From Streptomyces olivoverticillatus (GTDB lineage Bacteria; Actinomycetota; Actinomycetes; Streptomycetales; Streptomycetaceae): DNA of 64,000 nucleotides. Shown one piece after another: positions 16,801 through 25,803 of the stretch. The position numbers and the translations under genes are program-made. The notes under the pieces were generated by a model, which did not search any database, was not told where the DNA came from, and was given only the letters and a program-made list of their open reading frames with translations. Each line of letters starts with the position of its first letter. The first letter of the stretch is position 1. Location of the stretch: assembly GCF_014203555.1 (NCBI RefSeq), contig NZ_JACHJH010000002.1, forward strand, positions 1,086,791 through 1,150,790, read 5' to 3'.

Positions 16801-18213
16801 GTGACGTCCCGTACTCCGCGCGACTCCCGGCTCAGACTCGTCCCCCGACAGCCGATCGCCGCCGCCCGCCGGGCCGTGGCGGGCCGGGCCTCGCGCCCGG
16901 CGCCCCGCCCGCCCGCAGGCACGCCGGCCCGGCCCGAACTCGCCCGGCAGGCAAGAGCCGGGCTCACCGGCGCGGTCCGGCTGGCCCGCTGGGCGGCCGA
17001 GGAGTGCGGCCGCGGCGCCACCCTGCGGCCCGGGGCCGAAGGGGGACTGTGCGACGCCACGGCCGAGCGGGCCGCCGCCGCCCTGGGACTGACGGCCGGA
17101 CAGGTGCGCTGCGACTGGGACCGGGCACGGCTCGCCGGACTCCTCGAACTGCACGGCGGCAGCGCCCGCCCCGGCTGGCGCCTGCAGGCCTGGGACCGCG
17201 ACGACAGCGCCGTCCTGCGCGGCTGGGTCGCCCTCTTCGACGCCTGGTCCCTGGCCCACCCCGAGCCCGCCGGCACCGACGCCACGATCGCCGCCGAGGT
17301 CGTCGAGGCCGCACCGCAACTGCTGTCCGTCATGCACCTGTCGGCCGGCCCGGTCTCCGTGGCCATGCTGCTCGACCTGCTCCAGCAGCGCGTCGCCGAG
17401 ATCCGCGCCGAGCGCTGCGAGATCCCCTGCGACGACCTCGCCCTGCCGCAGCCCCCCGCCCCGCCCGCCGGAGGCGAGCCGCTGGCCGCCCTGCTCGACT
17501 GGGCGCTCGCCGGGCTCGCCTCGGTGGGGGCCCTCGTCATGCGCGGCGGCGCCGGCCCCCGGGCGGAGGCCGTCCTCACCCCGCTGGGCAACTGGGCGGT
17601 GTGGGTCAAGCTCGAACAGATCTGTGTGGCCGCCCAGAGCCCGGCCGGCCACATCGAGCTGTCCGCCGAGGCCATGCTCCGCGGCTGCGCCGACCTCACC
17701 CCCGGCCCGGCCCGCGCCGAATACCGGGCCTGGCTGGCCGCCCGGCCCGTGCGCAGCGCCGTCGACGAGCTCCTCGACGCCGCCCGCGGCGACGACGCCA
17801 TGGTCCGCGGCCTGGCCTTCGAAGCGCTGCGGGCCGTCGGCGCCCCCGCCGAGCCCGCCGTGCGCGGCGCCGTCGAGGAGGACTGCCTGCGCCCCTACGC
17901 GCTGCTGTGGATCGCCGAGCACGAGGGCTGCGACCCCGAGGAGGCCACCGAGGTGCTCACCCGCGAGGAGGCCACGTGGCTGTGGGTCGACACGGCGGCG
18001 GCCGTCGCCGACCACGGCGAGAGCCGGCTGCTGGTGCGGCACCTGGACTCGGCCGTCCAGGGCACCGTGCCCCGCCTGCTGGAGGAGGTGCGGGCCGTGG
18101 GCCATCCCCGCACCGTGCAGGTCCTGGTCGCGCTGGCCGCGGCGCACCCGGACCCGGCCCTGGCCAAGGCGGTGCGCCGCGCCGCGTTCCAGGTGCACCG
18201 CGGCGGGGCGTAG
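16801..18213 (+). CDS. Conserved hypothetical protein with HEAT-like C-terminus
   Basis: About 470 residues, not recognised as a named family. The N-terminus is basic and Pro/Arg-rich (PRDSRLRLVPRQ), with no signal peptide. The centre is a mixed helical region. The last third carries Ala/Leu/Glu-rich helical pairs (AVDELLDAARGDDAMVRG, later LVALAAAHPDPALAKAVRRA) that resemble HEAT or ARM repeats. No catalytic motif was found. The start is uncertain: GTG 16801, GTG 16780 and TTG 16765 are all in frame and none has a strong Shine-Dalgarno. It converges on the VOC gene. Confidence 0.75.
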   Translation: MTSRTPRDSRLRLVPRQPIAAARRAVAGRASRPAPRPPAGTPARPELARQARAGLTGAVRLARWAAEECGRGATLRPGAEGGLCDATAERAAAALGLTAGQVRCDWDRARLAGLLELHGGSARPGWRLQAWDRDDSAVLRGWVALFDAWSLAHPEPAGTDATIAAEVVEAAPQLLSVMHLSAGPVSVAMLLDLLQQRVAEIRAERCEIPCDDLALPQPPAPPAGGEPLAALLDWALAGLASVGALVMRGGAGPRAEAVLTPLGNWAVWVKLEQICVAAQSPAGHIELSAEAMLRGCADLTPGPARAEYRAWLAARPVRSAVDELLDAARGDDAMVRGLAFEALRAVGAPAEPAVRGAVEEDCLRPYALLWIAEHEGCDPEEATEVLTREEATWLWVDTAAAVADHGESRLLVRHLDSAVQGTVPRLLEEVRAVGHPRTVQVLVALAAAHPDPALAKAVRRAAFQVHRGGA

Positions 18214-18232
18214 ACCGGCTCCCGGACGGACC

Positions 18233-18667
18233 TCAGCCCGCCGCCTCGGGGCCCTGCGGGGCGTACGTGCCGAACGTCCAGATGTTGCCCTCCAGGTCCC
18301 GGGCCATGTAGTCCCGGGACCCGTAGGGCCGGTCCACCGGCGTGGACAGCACCTCCACGCCGTGTTCCGCGGCCCGTGCGTGATGCGCGTCCGCGTCCTC
18401 GACGACCACGTACACCCCGCTCGGCCCCGCCTCGGACATCGCGTCGTCGAAGACCCCGCCCCGGCCCCTGGAGCCGAGCATCACCAGACCGTTTCCGTAG
18501 ACCAGCTCGGCGTGCAGCACCACCCCCTCCTCGCTCTCGTAGAGCGCGGTCCGGGTGAAGCCGAAGGCCTCGGTCAGCTGCCGCATCGCGGCCTTCGCGT
18601 CGTCGTACAGCAGCGCCGGGCAGATCGTCGGCGCAGCGGTGGGGGTGGCGGTGGAGGTGTCCGTCAT
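18233..18667 (-). CDS. VOC-family (glyoxalase/bleomycin resistance-like) protein
   Basis: 144 residues from ATG 18667. It has the paired beta-alpha-beta-beta-beta modules of the VOC fold: ICPALLYDDAKAAMRQLTEAFGF, then YVVVEDADAHHARAAEHG and the C-terminal YMARDLEGNIWTFGTY. In relatives of this type (PhnB-like/glyoxalase) the final DLEGNxWxFGTY strand gives a metal-ligand position. The reaction is unknown. Confidence 0.88.
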   Translation of the reverse strand: MTDTSTATPTAAPTICPALLYDDAKAAMRQLTEAFGFTRTALYESEEGVVLHAELVYGNGLVMLGSRGRGGVFDDAMSEAGPSGVYVVVEDADAHHARAAEHGVEVLSTPVDRPYGSRDYMARDLEGNIWTFGTYAPQGPEAAG

Positions 18668-18792
18668 GACGCTCACTCCTCGTGGTGCCGGCGGAACGTG
18701 TCGCCCCGAGTATCCGCGAATCACCCCCGGCACGCCTTTCCCACCGCCCGGCCCCGCCGCCGCGGTCGGGAAATCTGCTTGCACACCCCCGT

Positions 18793-18798
18793 TAGACT
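18793..18798 (+). promoter_or_regulatory. -10-like TAGACT element before the leader ORF
   Basis: TAGACT is a good match to the TAnnnT -10 consensus and lies 8 bp upstream of the ATG at 18806. That is the spacing expected if transcription begins at or just before the start codon of the seven-codon ORF (a leaderless start). No convincing -35 hexamer is seen. Confidence 0.5.
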
Positions 18799-18805
18799 GG
18801 TCCGC

Positions 18806-18829
18806 ATGGCATTTCTCCTCGTGCATTAG
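18806..18829 (+). CDS. Seven-residue leader peptide MAFLLVH upstream of ABC-F gene
   Basis: ATG GCA TTT CTC CTC GTG CAT TAG. It sits 61 bp before the ABC-F start, behind a -10-like element placed so that the transcript would start at its ATG. Short upstream ORFs control several ABC-F antibiotic-response genes by ribosome stalling and attenuation. Here the role is inferred from position only; I did not find a clear terminator/antiterminator pair. Confidence 0.5.
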   Translation: MAFLLVH

Positions 18830-18890
18830 ACGGCGTCATAGCGACCTCAGTCCGTCCATCGCCGTCCACCCTGCCCAGGAGTAGCACCCC

Positions 18891-20489
<1,599 letters not shown>

Positions 20490-20846
20490 CCGGCTCTTGA
20501 TCAGTGTCGTCCCGATCATTCGGCCGACGGGTGATCCATCATCTGAGTGAGGAGGGCTCGTACCGCCGAGCCGCCGAGTGCCCCGGCGCACGCGCTGTAC
20601 GGGATGCGGGGCGCCGTTCGCGCCGCGCGTGACGGGGCCCCGCCTGACCTGCTCCTTCGCCGCGCCACCCGTACGGCCGTACGAGCTTGATCGGATGGAT
20701 TCCGCTGTTCCGGGCGGTGCCGCGGCCGGAAAACGCGGTGCCTTCTTCCCTCGGACTTCCCATGGACCTTGCCGAATGGGTGGCCAGGAGGCCGCCTAGG
20801 GGTGATCATGAGAGTCAAGAGGCGCATCTCCCATGAGGAGGCACGG
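20490..20846. other. Intergenic region with five GATC sites upstream of gbn
   Basis: 357 bp without a convincing gene. GATC occurs at 20499, 20514, 20533, 20699 and 20814, well above what a 70+ percent GC sequence would give by chance. Gbn, encoded next, is described as a GATC-binding nucleoid protein. A forward 73-codon ORF at 20578 has a CxxC start (RCTGCGAPF) but poor codon use after it and is not called. Confidence 0.6.
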
Positions 20847-21068
20847 GTGGCCGAGACTCTGAAGAAGGGCAGCCGGGTGACCGGCGCCGCGCGCGAAAAG
20901 CTCGCGGCAGACCTGAAGAAGAAGTACGACTCCGGTGCGAGCATCAGGGCGCTGGCCGAAGAGACCGGTCGCTCCTACGGCTTCGTCCACCGGATGCTCA
21001 GCGAATCCGGCGTGATCCTGCGAGGTCGCGGCGGAGCGACGCGCGGCAAGAAGGCCGCCTCGGCCTGA
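20847..21068 (+). CDS. gbn: Gbn-like nucleoid-associated HTH protein
   Basis: 73 residues from GTG 20847, which has GAGGAG 6 bp upstream. The length and helix-turn-helix content match the S. coelicolor SCO1839 product Gbn, reported as a small GATC-binding nucleoid protein. The N-terminus is basic (AETLKKGSRVTGAAREKL). The central HTH reads ASIRALAEETGRSYGFVHRML, and the tail is basic and Gly/Ala-rich (RGRGGATRGKKAASA). In-frame starts further upstream (ATG 20818) would add basic residues but have a poorer ribosome site. Confidence 0.88.
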   Translation: MAETLKKGSRVTGAAREKLAADLKKKYDSGASIRALAEETGRSYGFVHRMLSESGVILRGRGGATRGKKAASA

Positions 21069-21110
21069 CGCCGCGCTCCGAGGAGCTAAGGAACGCAAGC
21101 AGTGTGGGCG

Positions 21111-21150
21111 GTAACCACCCGGTCGGCCGACCGGCCGTCCGGGTGGTTAC
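21111..21150 (+). terminator. Terminator hairpin after gbn
   Basis: Perfect 12-bp arms GTAACCACCCGG (21111-21122) and CCGGGTGGTTAC (21139-21150) enclose a 16-base GC-rich loop that can itself pair. It sits 42 bp after the gbn stop and just before the enoyl-CoA hydratase leader. Confidence 0.7.
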
Positions 21151-21192
21151 TGTGCAGTTAACCAAAGTGACTGCGGCCATTCGGAGGCCCCC

Positions 21193-21990
21193 ATGACTGC
21201 CGGCAAGACCCTGCTCGACCAGGACGGCGTACAGCTCACCGTCGATCACGCGGATGCCGTCGCCACCGTCACGCTCACCAACCCCGCCAAGCGCAACGCG
21301 CAGTCGCCCGCGCTGTGGCGGGCGCTGACCGAGGCGGGGCGGCTGCTTCCGGGCAGCGTGCGGGTGGTGGTGCTGCGCGGCGAGGGCAAGTCCTTCTCCG
21401 CGGGCCTCGACCGGCAGGCGTTCACGCCCGAGGGCTTCGACGGCGAGCCGTCGTTCCTGGACCTGGCGCGCGGCTCCGACGAGGCGCTCGATGCCGAAAT
21501 CGCCACCTACCAGGAGGCTTTCACCTGGTGGCGGCGGAACGACATCGTCTCCATAGCCGCCGTCCAGGGCCATGCGATCGGTGCGGGCTTCCAGCTCGCG
21601 CTCGGTTGCGACGTGCGCGTGTGCGCGGACGACGCGCAGTTCGCGATGCGCGAGACCAGCCTGGGCCTGGTGCCGGACCTGGGTGGCACCCACCCCCTGG
21701 TCTCGCTCGTGGGCTACGCCCGCGCCCTGGAAATCTGCGCCACGGGCCGGTTCGTCGGCGCCGAGGAGGCCGAGCGGGTGGGCCTGGCCAACCTGGTCGT
21801 TCCCGCGGCGGAACTGGGCGCGGCGGTCGAGGACTTGACGGCGGCGCTGCTGGCCGCGCCGCGCGATGCCGTCGTGGAGACGAAGGCGCTGCTGCGGGGT
21901 GCAGTGGAGCGTACGTACGAGGAGCAGCGCATCGCCGAGCGCGCGGCGCAGGCGCGGCGCTTGCGGGATCTGGCGGGGCTCGGGGAGTAG
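21193..21990 (+). CDS. Enoyl-CoA hydratase/isomerase family protein
   Basis: 265 residues of the crotonase superfamily. The oxyanion-hole loops are visible (LRGEGKSFSAGLDRQAF and VQGHAIGAGFQLALGCDVRV), followed by ETSLGLVPDLGG, where family members carry a catalytic acid. The second catalytic glutamate of true hydratases sits near MRETSLGLVPD. It may act in fatty-acid or branched-chain CoA degradation; the substrate is unknown. The start has GGAGG 6 bp upstream. Confidence 0.92.
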   Translation: MTAGKTLLDQDGVQLTVDHADAVATVTLTNPAKRNAQSPALWRALTEAGRLLPGSVRVVVLRGEGKSFSAGLDRQAFTPEGFDGEPSFLDLARGSDEALDAEIATYQEAFTWWRRNDIVSIAAVQGHAIGAGFQLALGCDVRVCADDAQFAMRETSLGLVPDLGGTHPLVSLVGYARALEICATGRFVGAEEAERVGLANLVVPAAELGAAVEDLTAALLAAPRDAVVETKALLRGAVERTYEEQRIAERAAQARRLRDLAGLGE

Positions 21991-22055
21991 CCGGGCCCTG
22001 TCCCCTTGATCTCACCGGGCGGGCTCGATTCGGTCCGCCCGGTGAGCTCGCCGGA

Positions 22056-22634
22056 TCAGCCCGCCTCGGTGACCAGCACGTCCATCGACGTCGCCGCGCG
22101 CACCGCCCGCGCCACGTCCACCGCCCGGTGACCCGCCGCGACGGCGATCTGCTTCCAGCCCGCATACCGCCCGCCCAGCACCGTGGCCACCTCGGCCACC
22201 CCCGGCACGGGGAGGCCGGCGGGCGGCGGGCCCGGAATCGGAGCGTCCCCCGCCGCCACCCCCGGTGCCCGCGCGTCCAGCAGCTCCGTCACCTGCAGAT
22301 CCACCCCGGACACCCTCAGTCCCACCCCCTCGGCCGTCTCCCACAGCACGCCCCGGAGCCGCTCCGCGAGCTCCCGCAGGGGCGGACCGGGCGGTGCCGC
22401 GAACCCGGCCTCGATGTGCCCGGTCTCGACGATCCGCACGTCCCCGAGGCGTACGCCCAGCCCGGCCGCGGAAGCGGACCGCCGCAGCGCCGCCGCGACC
22501 GCCGCCTCCGTGATCCACAGACCCTCGTCGGACGGGCCGCCGAGCAGGAGCACCCGCCCCGCCGCCAGCTGCCGCCGTACCGCCTCTGCCCATCGGTCCT
22601 GGTCTTCAGCCGCCACATGCCCAGCCTGCCCCAT
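22056..22634 (-). CDS. Conserved actinobacterial protein beside the Asp23 cluster
   Basis: 192 residues, divergent from the first Asp23 gene. I recall similar Streptomyces proteins being annotated as nucleopolyhedrovirus P10 family, a label that says nothing on function. Two weakly similar halves can be seen: WITEAAVAAALRRSAS...VRLGDVRI and a C-terminal KQIAVAAGHRAVDVARAVRAAT. This is a pattern also found in Asp23/Gls24 proteins, so it may be a distant paralogue. No membrane segment. The start is uncertain (ATG 22634 or an internal GTG). Confidence 0.7.
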   Translation of the reverse strand: MGQAGHVAAEDQDRWAEAVRRQLAAGRVLLLGGPSDEGLWITEAAVAAALRRSASAAGLGVRLGDVRIVETGHIEAGFAAPPGPPLRELAERLRGVLWETAEGVGLRVSGVDLQVTELLDARAPGVAAGDAPIPGPPPAGLPVPGVAEVATVLGGRYAGWKQIAVAAGHRAVDVARAVRAATSMDVLVTEAG

Positions 22635-22698
22635 CCGGGCGGCGGCGGCCCGTAACGCCGCCTAAGGTGGCAAAAGGACTGGAAGAGAGGCGACCGAG

Positions 22699-23154
22699 AT
22701 GACCGACACCGCAAGCCCGACCAACCAGACCCACTCGACCCACCACTCCAAGGACCCCAAGGTCGCGCCCGGCGACCGAGGCCGCACCACCATCGCCGAC
22801 GGTGTGGTGGAGAAGATCGCCGGCCTGGCGGCGAGGGACGTGGTCGGTGTCCACGCCATGGGCAGCGGCCTCTCCCGGACCTTCGGCGCGGTGCGCGACC
22901 GCGTCCCGGGCGGCGGCAAGGCCGTCAGCCGCGGGGTGAAGGCGGAGGTCGGCGAGGTACAGACCGCACTCGACCTCGAAATCGTCGTCGATTACGGAGT
23001 GGCGATCGCGGATGTGGCCCGCGCCGTGCGGGAAAACGTCATTGCGGCGGTGGAACGCATGACCGGCCTCGAAGTCGTCGAGGTCAACATCGCGGTGAGC
23101 GACGTGAAGCTGCCGGACGAGGAAGAGGAAGAGCCGGAGCCCAGGCTCCAGTGA
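22699..23154 (+). CDS. Asp23/Gls24 family envelope stress response protein
   Basis: 151 residues. The Asp23 core spans about residues 27-135: GRTTIADGVVEKIAGLAARDVVGVHAMG, a variable loop, VDYGVAIADVARAVRENVIAAVERMTGLEVVEVNI. The N-terminus is hydrophilic and Thr/His-rich, and the C-terminus is acidic (EEEEEPEPRLQ). Family members assemble at the membrane through AmaP-type anchors and respond to cell-wall stress. A second Asp23 gene and two putative anchors follow on the same strand. Confidence 0.92.
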   Translation: MTDTASPTNQTHSTHHSKDPKVAPGDRGRTTIADGVVEKIAGLAARDVVGVHAMGSGLSRTFGAVRDRVPGGGKAVSRGVKAEVGEVQTALDLEIVVDYGVAIADVARAVRENVIAAVERMTGLEVVEVNIAVSDVKLPDEEEEEPEPRLQ

Positions 23155-23165
23155 GGAGCGCACTC

Positions 23166-23357
23166 ATGAGCATGGCCGTGGTCGGTCTGTGGGCCGGCAT
23201 GGCGCTCGGATTCGCCGGGTACTTCGGTGGGTTCGGGGCATTCCTGCTGGTGGCGGCGTTGGGCGCCCTCGGTTTCGTGGCGGGCCGGTTCCTCGACGGC
23301 GATGTGGAGCCGGGCGCCTTCTTCCGCCCGCGCGAGCGCGACGGACGCGGGAAGTAG
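23166..23357 (+). CDS. Small membrane protein of the Asp23 cluster (DUF2273-like)
   Basis: 63 residues, mostly one hydrophobic hairpin (GLWAGMALGFAGYFGGFGAFLLVAALGALGF is split by glycines), followed by a charged tail FFRPRERDGRGK. Small proteins of this type (DUF2273) commonly accompany Asp23 and AmaP. ATG 23166 has GAGGAG 8 bp upstream; GTG 23151 overlaps the Asp23 stop but has no spacing for a ribosome site. Confidence 0.8.
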   Translation: MSMAVVGLWAGMALGFAGYFGGFGAFLLVAALGALGFVAGRFLDGDVEPGAFFRPRERDGRGK

Positions 23358-23361
23358 CGCG

Positions 23362-23715
23362 GTGGGGGGCCGCCGAGCGGTGGAGCCGGGAGAGCGCGGC
23401 GCGACCCGCATCGCCGACCGCGTCGTGGCGAAGATCGCCTCGCAGGCGGCGCGCGAGGCGCTGGACGGCGCCCGTGCGGAGGACATCGAGCCCCCGCACG
23501 CCACTGTCGCCGTGCACGAGGGTGCGGCGCGGGTACGCGTCTCGCTGGAGCTGGCCTACCCCGTCGACATCGGGGCCCGCTGCCGGGCCGTGCGCAGCCG
23601 GATCGTCGAGCGGGTCCACGGGCTGGCCGGTATGGACGTACCGGAGGTGGTGATCTCGGTGGAGCGGCTGCACTCGCCGCACATGGACCGCACGGGCGGG
23701 GAGCGGGTGCGATGA
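23362..23715 (+). CDS. Second Asp23-family protein
   Basis: 117 residues, shorter than the first copy and lacking its N- and C-terminal extensions. The core motifs are GATRIADRVVAKIASQAAREAL, then VRVSLELAYPVDIGARCRAVRSRIVERVHGLAGMDVPEVVISV. It starts 5 bp after the small membrane protein stop; GTG 23380 is an alternative start. Two different Asp23 proteins in one operon suggest a mixed assembly. Confidence 0.85.
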   Translation: MGGRRAVEPGERGATRIADRVVAKIASQAAREALDGARAEDIEPPHATVAVHEGAARVRVSLELAYPVDIGARCRAVRSRIVERVHGLAGMDVPEVVISVERLHSPHMDRTGGERVR

Positions 23716-24335
23716 GCGGCGGCCCGGTCTCTCTGGAGAAGACACCGCCGGAGAACCTGCCGGAGGGATCCGCACCCGACCCGGCCGGGCCCGTGCACGC
23801 CCGCCGTTTCTGGTCGGGCCGCCGCCTGCCCGCCGTGCTCGTCGCCGCGGTCGTGCTCGGCCTCGTGGGGGTGTTCGTCTACGACGTCGCCGCCGTTCGC
23901 GCGGGCCGGCCCGCCATGCACTGGCGGCGCGGCCTCGCCCATGAGCTGGCCACCCGTTCCCTCGGCGACCCGTGGGTGATCACCGGTGCGGTGGTCGCGG
24001 TGCTGGCCGGCGTCTGGCTGATCGCGCTGGCGCTCACCCCCGGGCTGCGCGGGGTGCTGCCCATGCGGCGCGACGAACCGGGCGTCCGGGCCGGGCTCGA
24101 CCGCAGGGCGGCGGCGCTGGTGCTGCGCGACCGGGCGATGGAGGTGCCGGGCGTGCAGTCGGTGCGGGCCGATGTCGGCCGCCGGCGCATCCGGGTCCGG
24201 GCGCAGTCGCACTTCCGTGATCTGGACGACGTGCGCAGGGATGTCGGCGCCGCATTGGCCGAGAGCGTACGGGAGTTGGGGCTGGCCCGGCAGCCCCGGC
24301 TGTCGGTGCACGTCAGCCGGCCGGCGAAGAAGTGA
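23712..24335 (+). CDS. Membrane protein of Asp23 cluster (DUF6286-like)
   Basis: 207 residues, overlapping the second Asp23 gene by 4 bp (ATGA). It has two transmembrane helices (about 38-58, LPAVLVAAVVLGLVGVFVYDV, and 92-112, WVITGAVVAVLAGVWLIALAL) and a cytoplasmic C-terminal domain of about 90 residues (RRAAALVLRDRAMEVPGVQSVRADV). That C-terminal domain resembles the equivalent part of AmaP, so it probably anchors Asp23 to the membrane. Confidence 0.85.
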   Translation: MSGGPVSLEKTPPENLPEGSAPDPAGPVHARRFWSGRRLPAVLVAAVVLGLVGVFVYDVAAVRAGRPAMHWRRGLAHELATRSLGDPWVITGAVVAVLAGVWLIALALTPGLRGVLPMRRDEPGVRAGLDRRAAALVLRDRAMEVPGVQSVRADVGRRRIRVRAQSHFRDLDDVRRDVGAALAESVRELGLARQPRLSVHVSRPAKK

Positions 24336-24350
24336 CGAGGTGAGCGCGGG

Positions 24351-24947
24351 GTGTTGAGGACCGTCAACCGGGTACTGGTGGGGCTGGCCGGGGTGGTGCT
24401 GGTGGTGCTGGGCGCCGCGGTGCTGGTCGGCTCGCTGGACCTGCAGCGGCGCTGGGGCTTCTCGCTGTCGTCGGCGTGGCCGTTCGACGGGCCGCATGGC
24501 GTCCTGCTGTCGGCCGCGGACCGTCGCAGGTACCGCGGGCGCGCCTGGTGGTGGCCCGTGGTGATCGCGGTGCTCGCCGTGGCCGTGCTGCTGGCGCTGT
24601 GGTGGCTGCTCGCGCAGCTGCGGCGGCGACGGCTGGGCGAGGTGGTCGTCGACACCGGCGACGGCGAGGCGGCCGTGGTGCGTGGGCGGGCGCTGGAGGA
24701 GGCGCTGGCGGCCGAGTCGGGCGCGCTGGAGGGCGTGGACCACGCCCGGGTCACGCTCGGCGGGCGGCGCACGGCCCCGCAGGCGCGCTTCGGCCTGACC
24801 CTCGCCCCGCATGCGGCCCCGGCCTCGGCGCTGCACCGGCTGCGCGCCGAGGTGCTGTCGCGGGCCATGGTCTCGACGGGGCTGGACAGCCTTCCGGTGG
24901 AGGTCCGGCTCCGCGCGGTGCGCCACCGCGCGGAGCGCGTGGAGTAG
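24351..24947 (+). CDS. amaP: AmaP-like alkaline shock response membrane anchor
   Basis: 198 residues starting at GTG 24351. Two hydrophobic helices (about 7-29 and 65-88) flank a short loop. A C-terminal domain contains VDTGDGEAAVVRGRALEEALAAES and PVEVRLRAVRHRAERVE, matching the membrane anchor AmaP of Gram-positive Asp23 systems. It is last in the five-gene rightward cluster and ends 10 bp before the convergent SDR gene. Confidence 0.85.
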   Translation: MLRTVNRVLVGLAGVVLVVLGAAVLVGSLDLQRRWGFSLSSAWPFDGPHGVLLSAADRRRYRGRAWWWPVVIAVLAVAVLLALWWLLAQLRRRRLGEVVVDTGDGEAAVVRGRALEEALAAESGALEGVDHARVTLGGRRTAPQARFGLTLAPHAAPASALHRLRAEVLSRAMVSTGLDSLPVEVRLRAVRHRAERVE

Positions 24948-24956
24948 CCGCCGGGG

Positions 24957-25712
24957 TCAGAAGCCGTGCCGGGCGCCGCCGTCCACGGGCAGCATGACGC
25001 CCGTCAGGTAGGAGGCGGCGGGGGAGAGCAGGAACGCGGCCGCCTTGCCGAACTCCTGCGGCGTGCCGTACCGGCCCAGCGGGATCCGGGCCGAGTGGCG
25101 GGCCCGCGCCGCGGCGTCGTCGCCGGAGAGCGCGTCGAGCTCGCGCACCCGGTCGGTGTCGATGCGCGCGGGCAGCAGCCCGACCACGCGGATGCCGCGC
25201 GGCGCGACCTCCAGCGACAGCGACTTGGCGAACCCGGCCAGCCCCGGCCGCAGCCCGTTGGAGATCGTCAGCCCCGGGACCGGCTCGTGGACGGAGCTGG
25301 AGAGGACGAAGCCGATCACCCCGCCGTCGGAGAGCTCGGCCGCCGCGGTACGGGCCAGGCGGACCGCGCCCAGGAAGACGGACTCGAAGGCCGCCCGCCA
25401 CTGGCTGTCGTTGTTCTCGGCGGCCGAGCCGGGCGGCGGTCCGCCGACGCTGATGAGGATGCCGTCGAAGCGGCCGAAGCGTTCGCGCGCGGCGGCGATG
25501 AGCCGGTCGCCCGTGGTCGGGTCGGCGTTGTCGACGGCGATCCCCACGGCGCCCTCGCCGAGCTCCGCGGCCGCGGCCTGCGCCGACTTCTCGTCCCGCC
25601 CGGAGATGACCACCCGGGCGCCGTCGGCGGCCAGTTCGCGCGCGGTGGCGTTGCCCAGCCCGCGGCTCGCGCCGGTCAGTACGTACACCCGGTCCTTCAG
25701 CCCAAGATCCAT
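24957..25712 (-). CDS. SDR-like oxidoreductase lacking the YxxxK catalytic pair
   Basis: 251 residues with a Rossmann fold (VLTGASRGLGNATAREL, variant TGxxxGxG) and a C-terminal PVDGGARHGF. The active-site serines are present in VLSSSVHEPVPG, but where classical SDRs have YxxxK this protein reads LTISNGLRPGLAGF, with no tyrosine or lysine. It resembles the BKR-like SDR subgroup described as lacking the full tetrad. Either the chemistry is different or the protein is a binding/regulatory form. Confidence 0.9.
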   Translation of the reverse strand: MDLGLKDRVYVLTGASRGLGNATARELAADGARVVISGRDEKSAQAAAAELGEGAVGIAVDNADPTTGDRLIAAARERFGRFDGILISVGGPPPGSAAENNDSQWRAAFESVFLGAVRLARTAAAELSDGGVIGFVLSSSVHEPVPGLTISNGLRPGLAGFAKSLSLEVAPRGIRVVGLLPARIDTDRVRELDALSGDDAAARARHSARIPLGRYGTPQEFGKAAAFLLSPAASYLTGVMLPVDGGARHGF

Positions 25713-25803
25713 GGGTTCAGTCTGCCGTGCGCACACCGTCGAGCAGAAGGGCCGTGCCCACCGGACCGATCGAACAGGACGCGGTTCTCCTTGGTGCGGC
25801 CGG

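Noticed and set aside
20578..20799. Possible zinc-ribbon ORF with CxxC start upstream of gbn
   Set aside because: Only the first residues look ordered; the rest has poor codon bias, there is no ribosome site, and GATC-rich intergenic DNA is the better reading.
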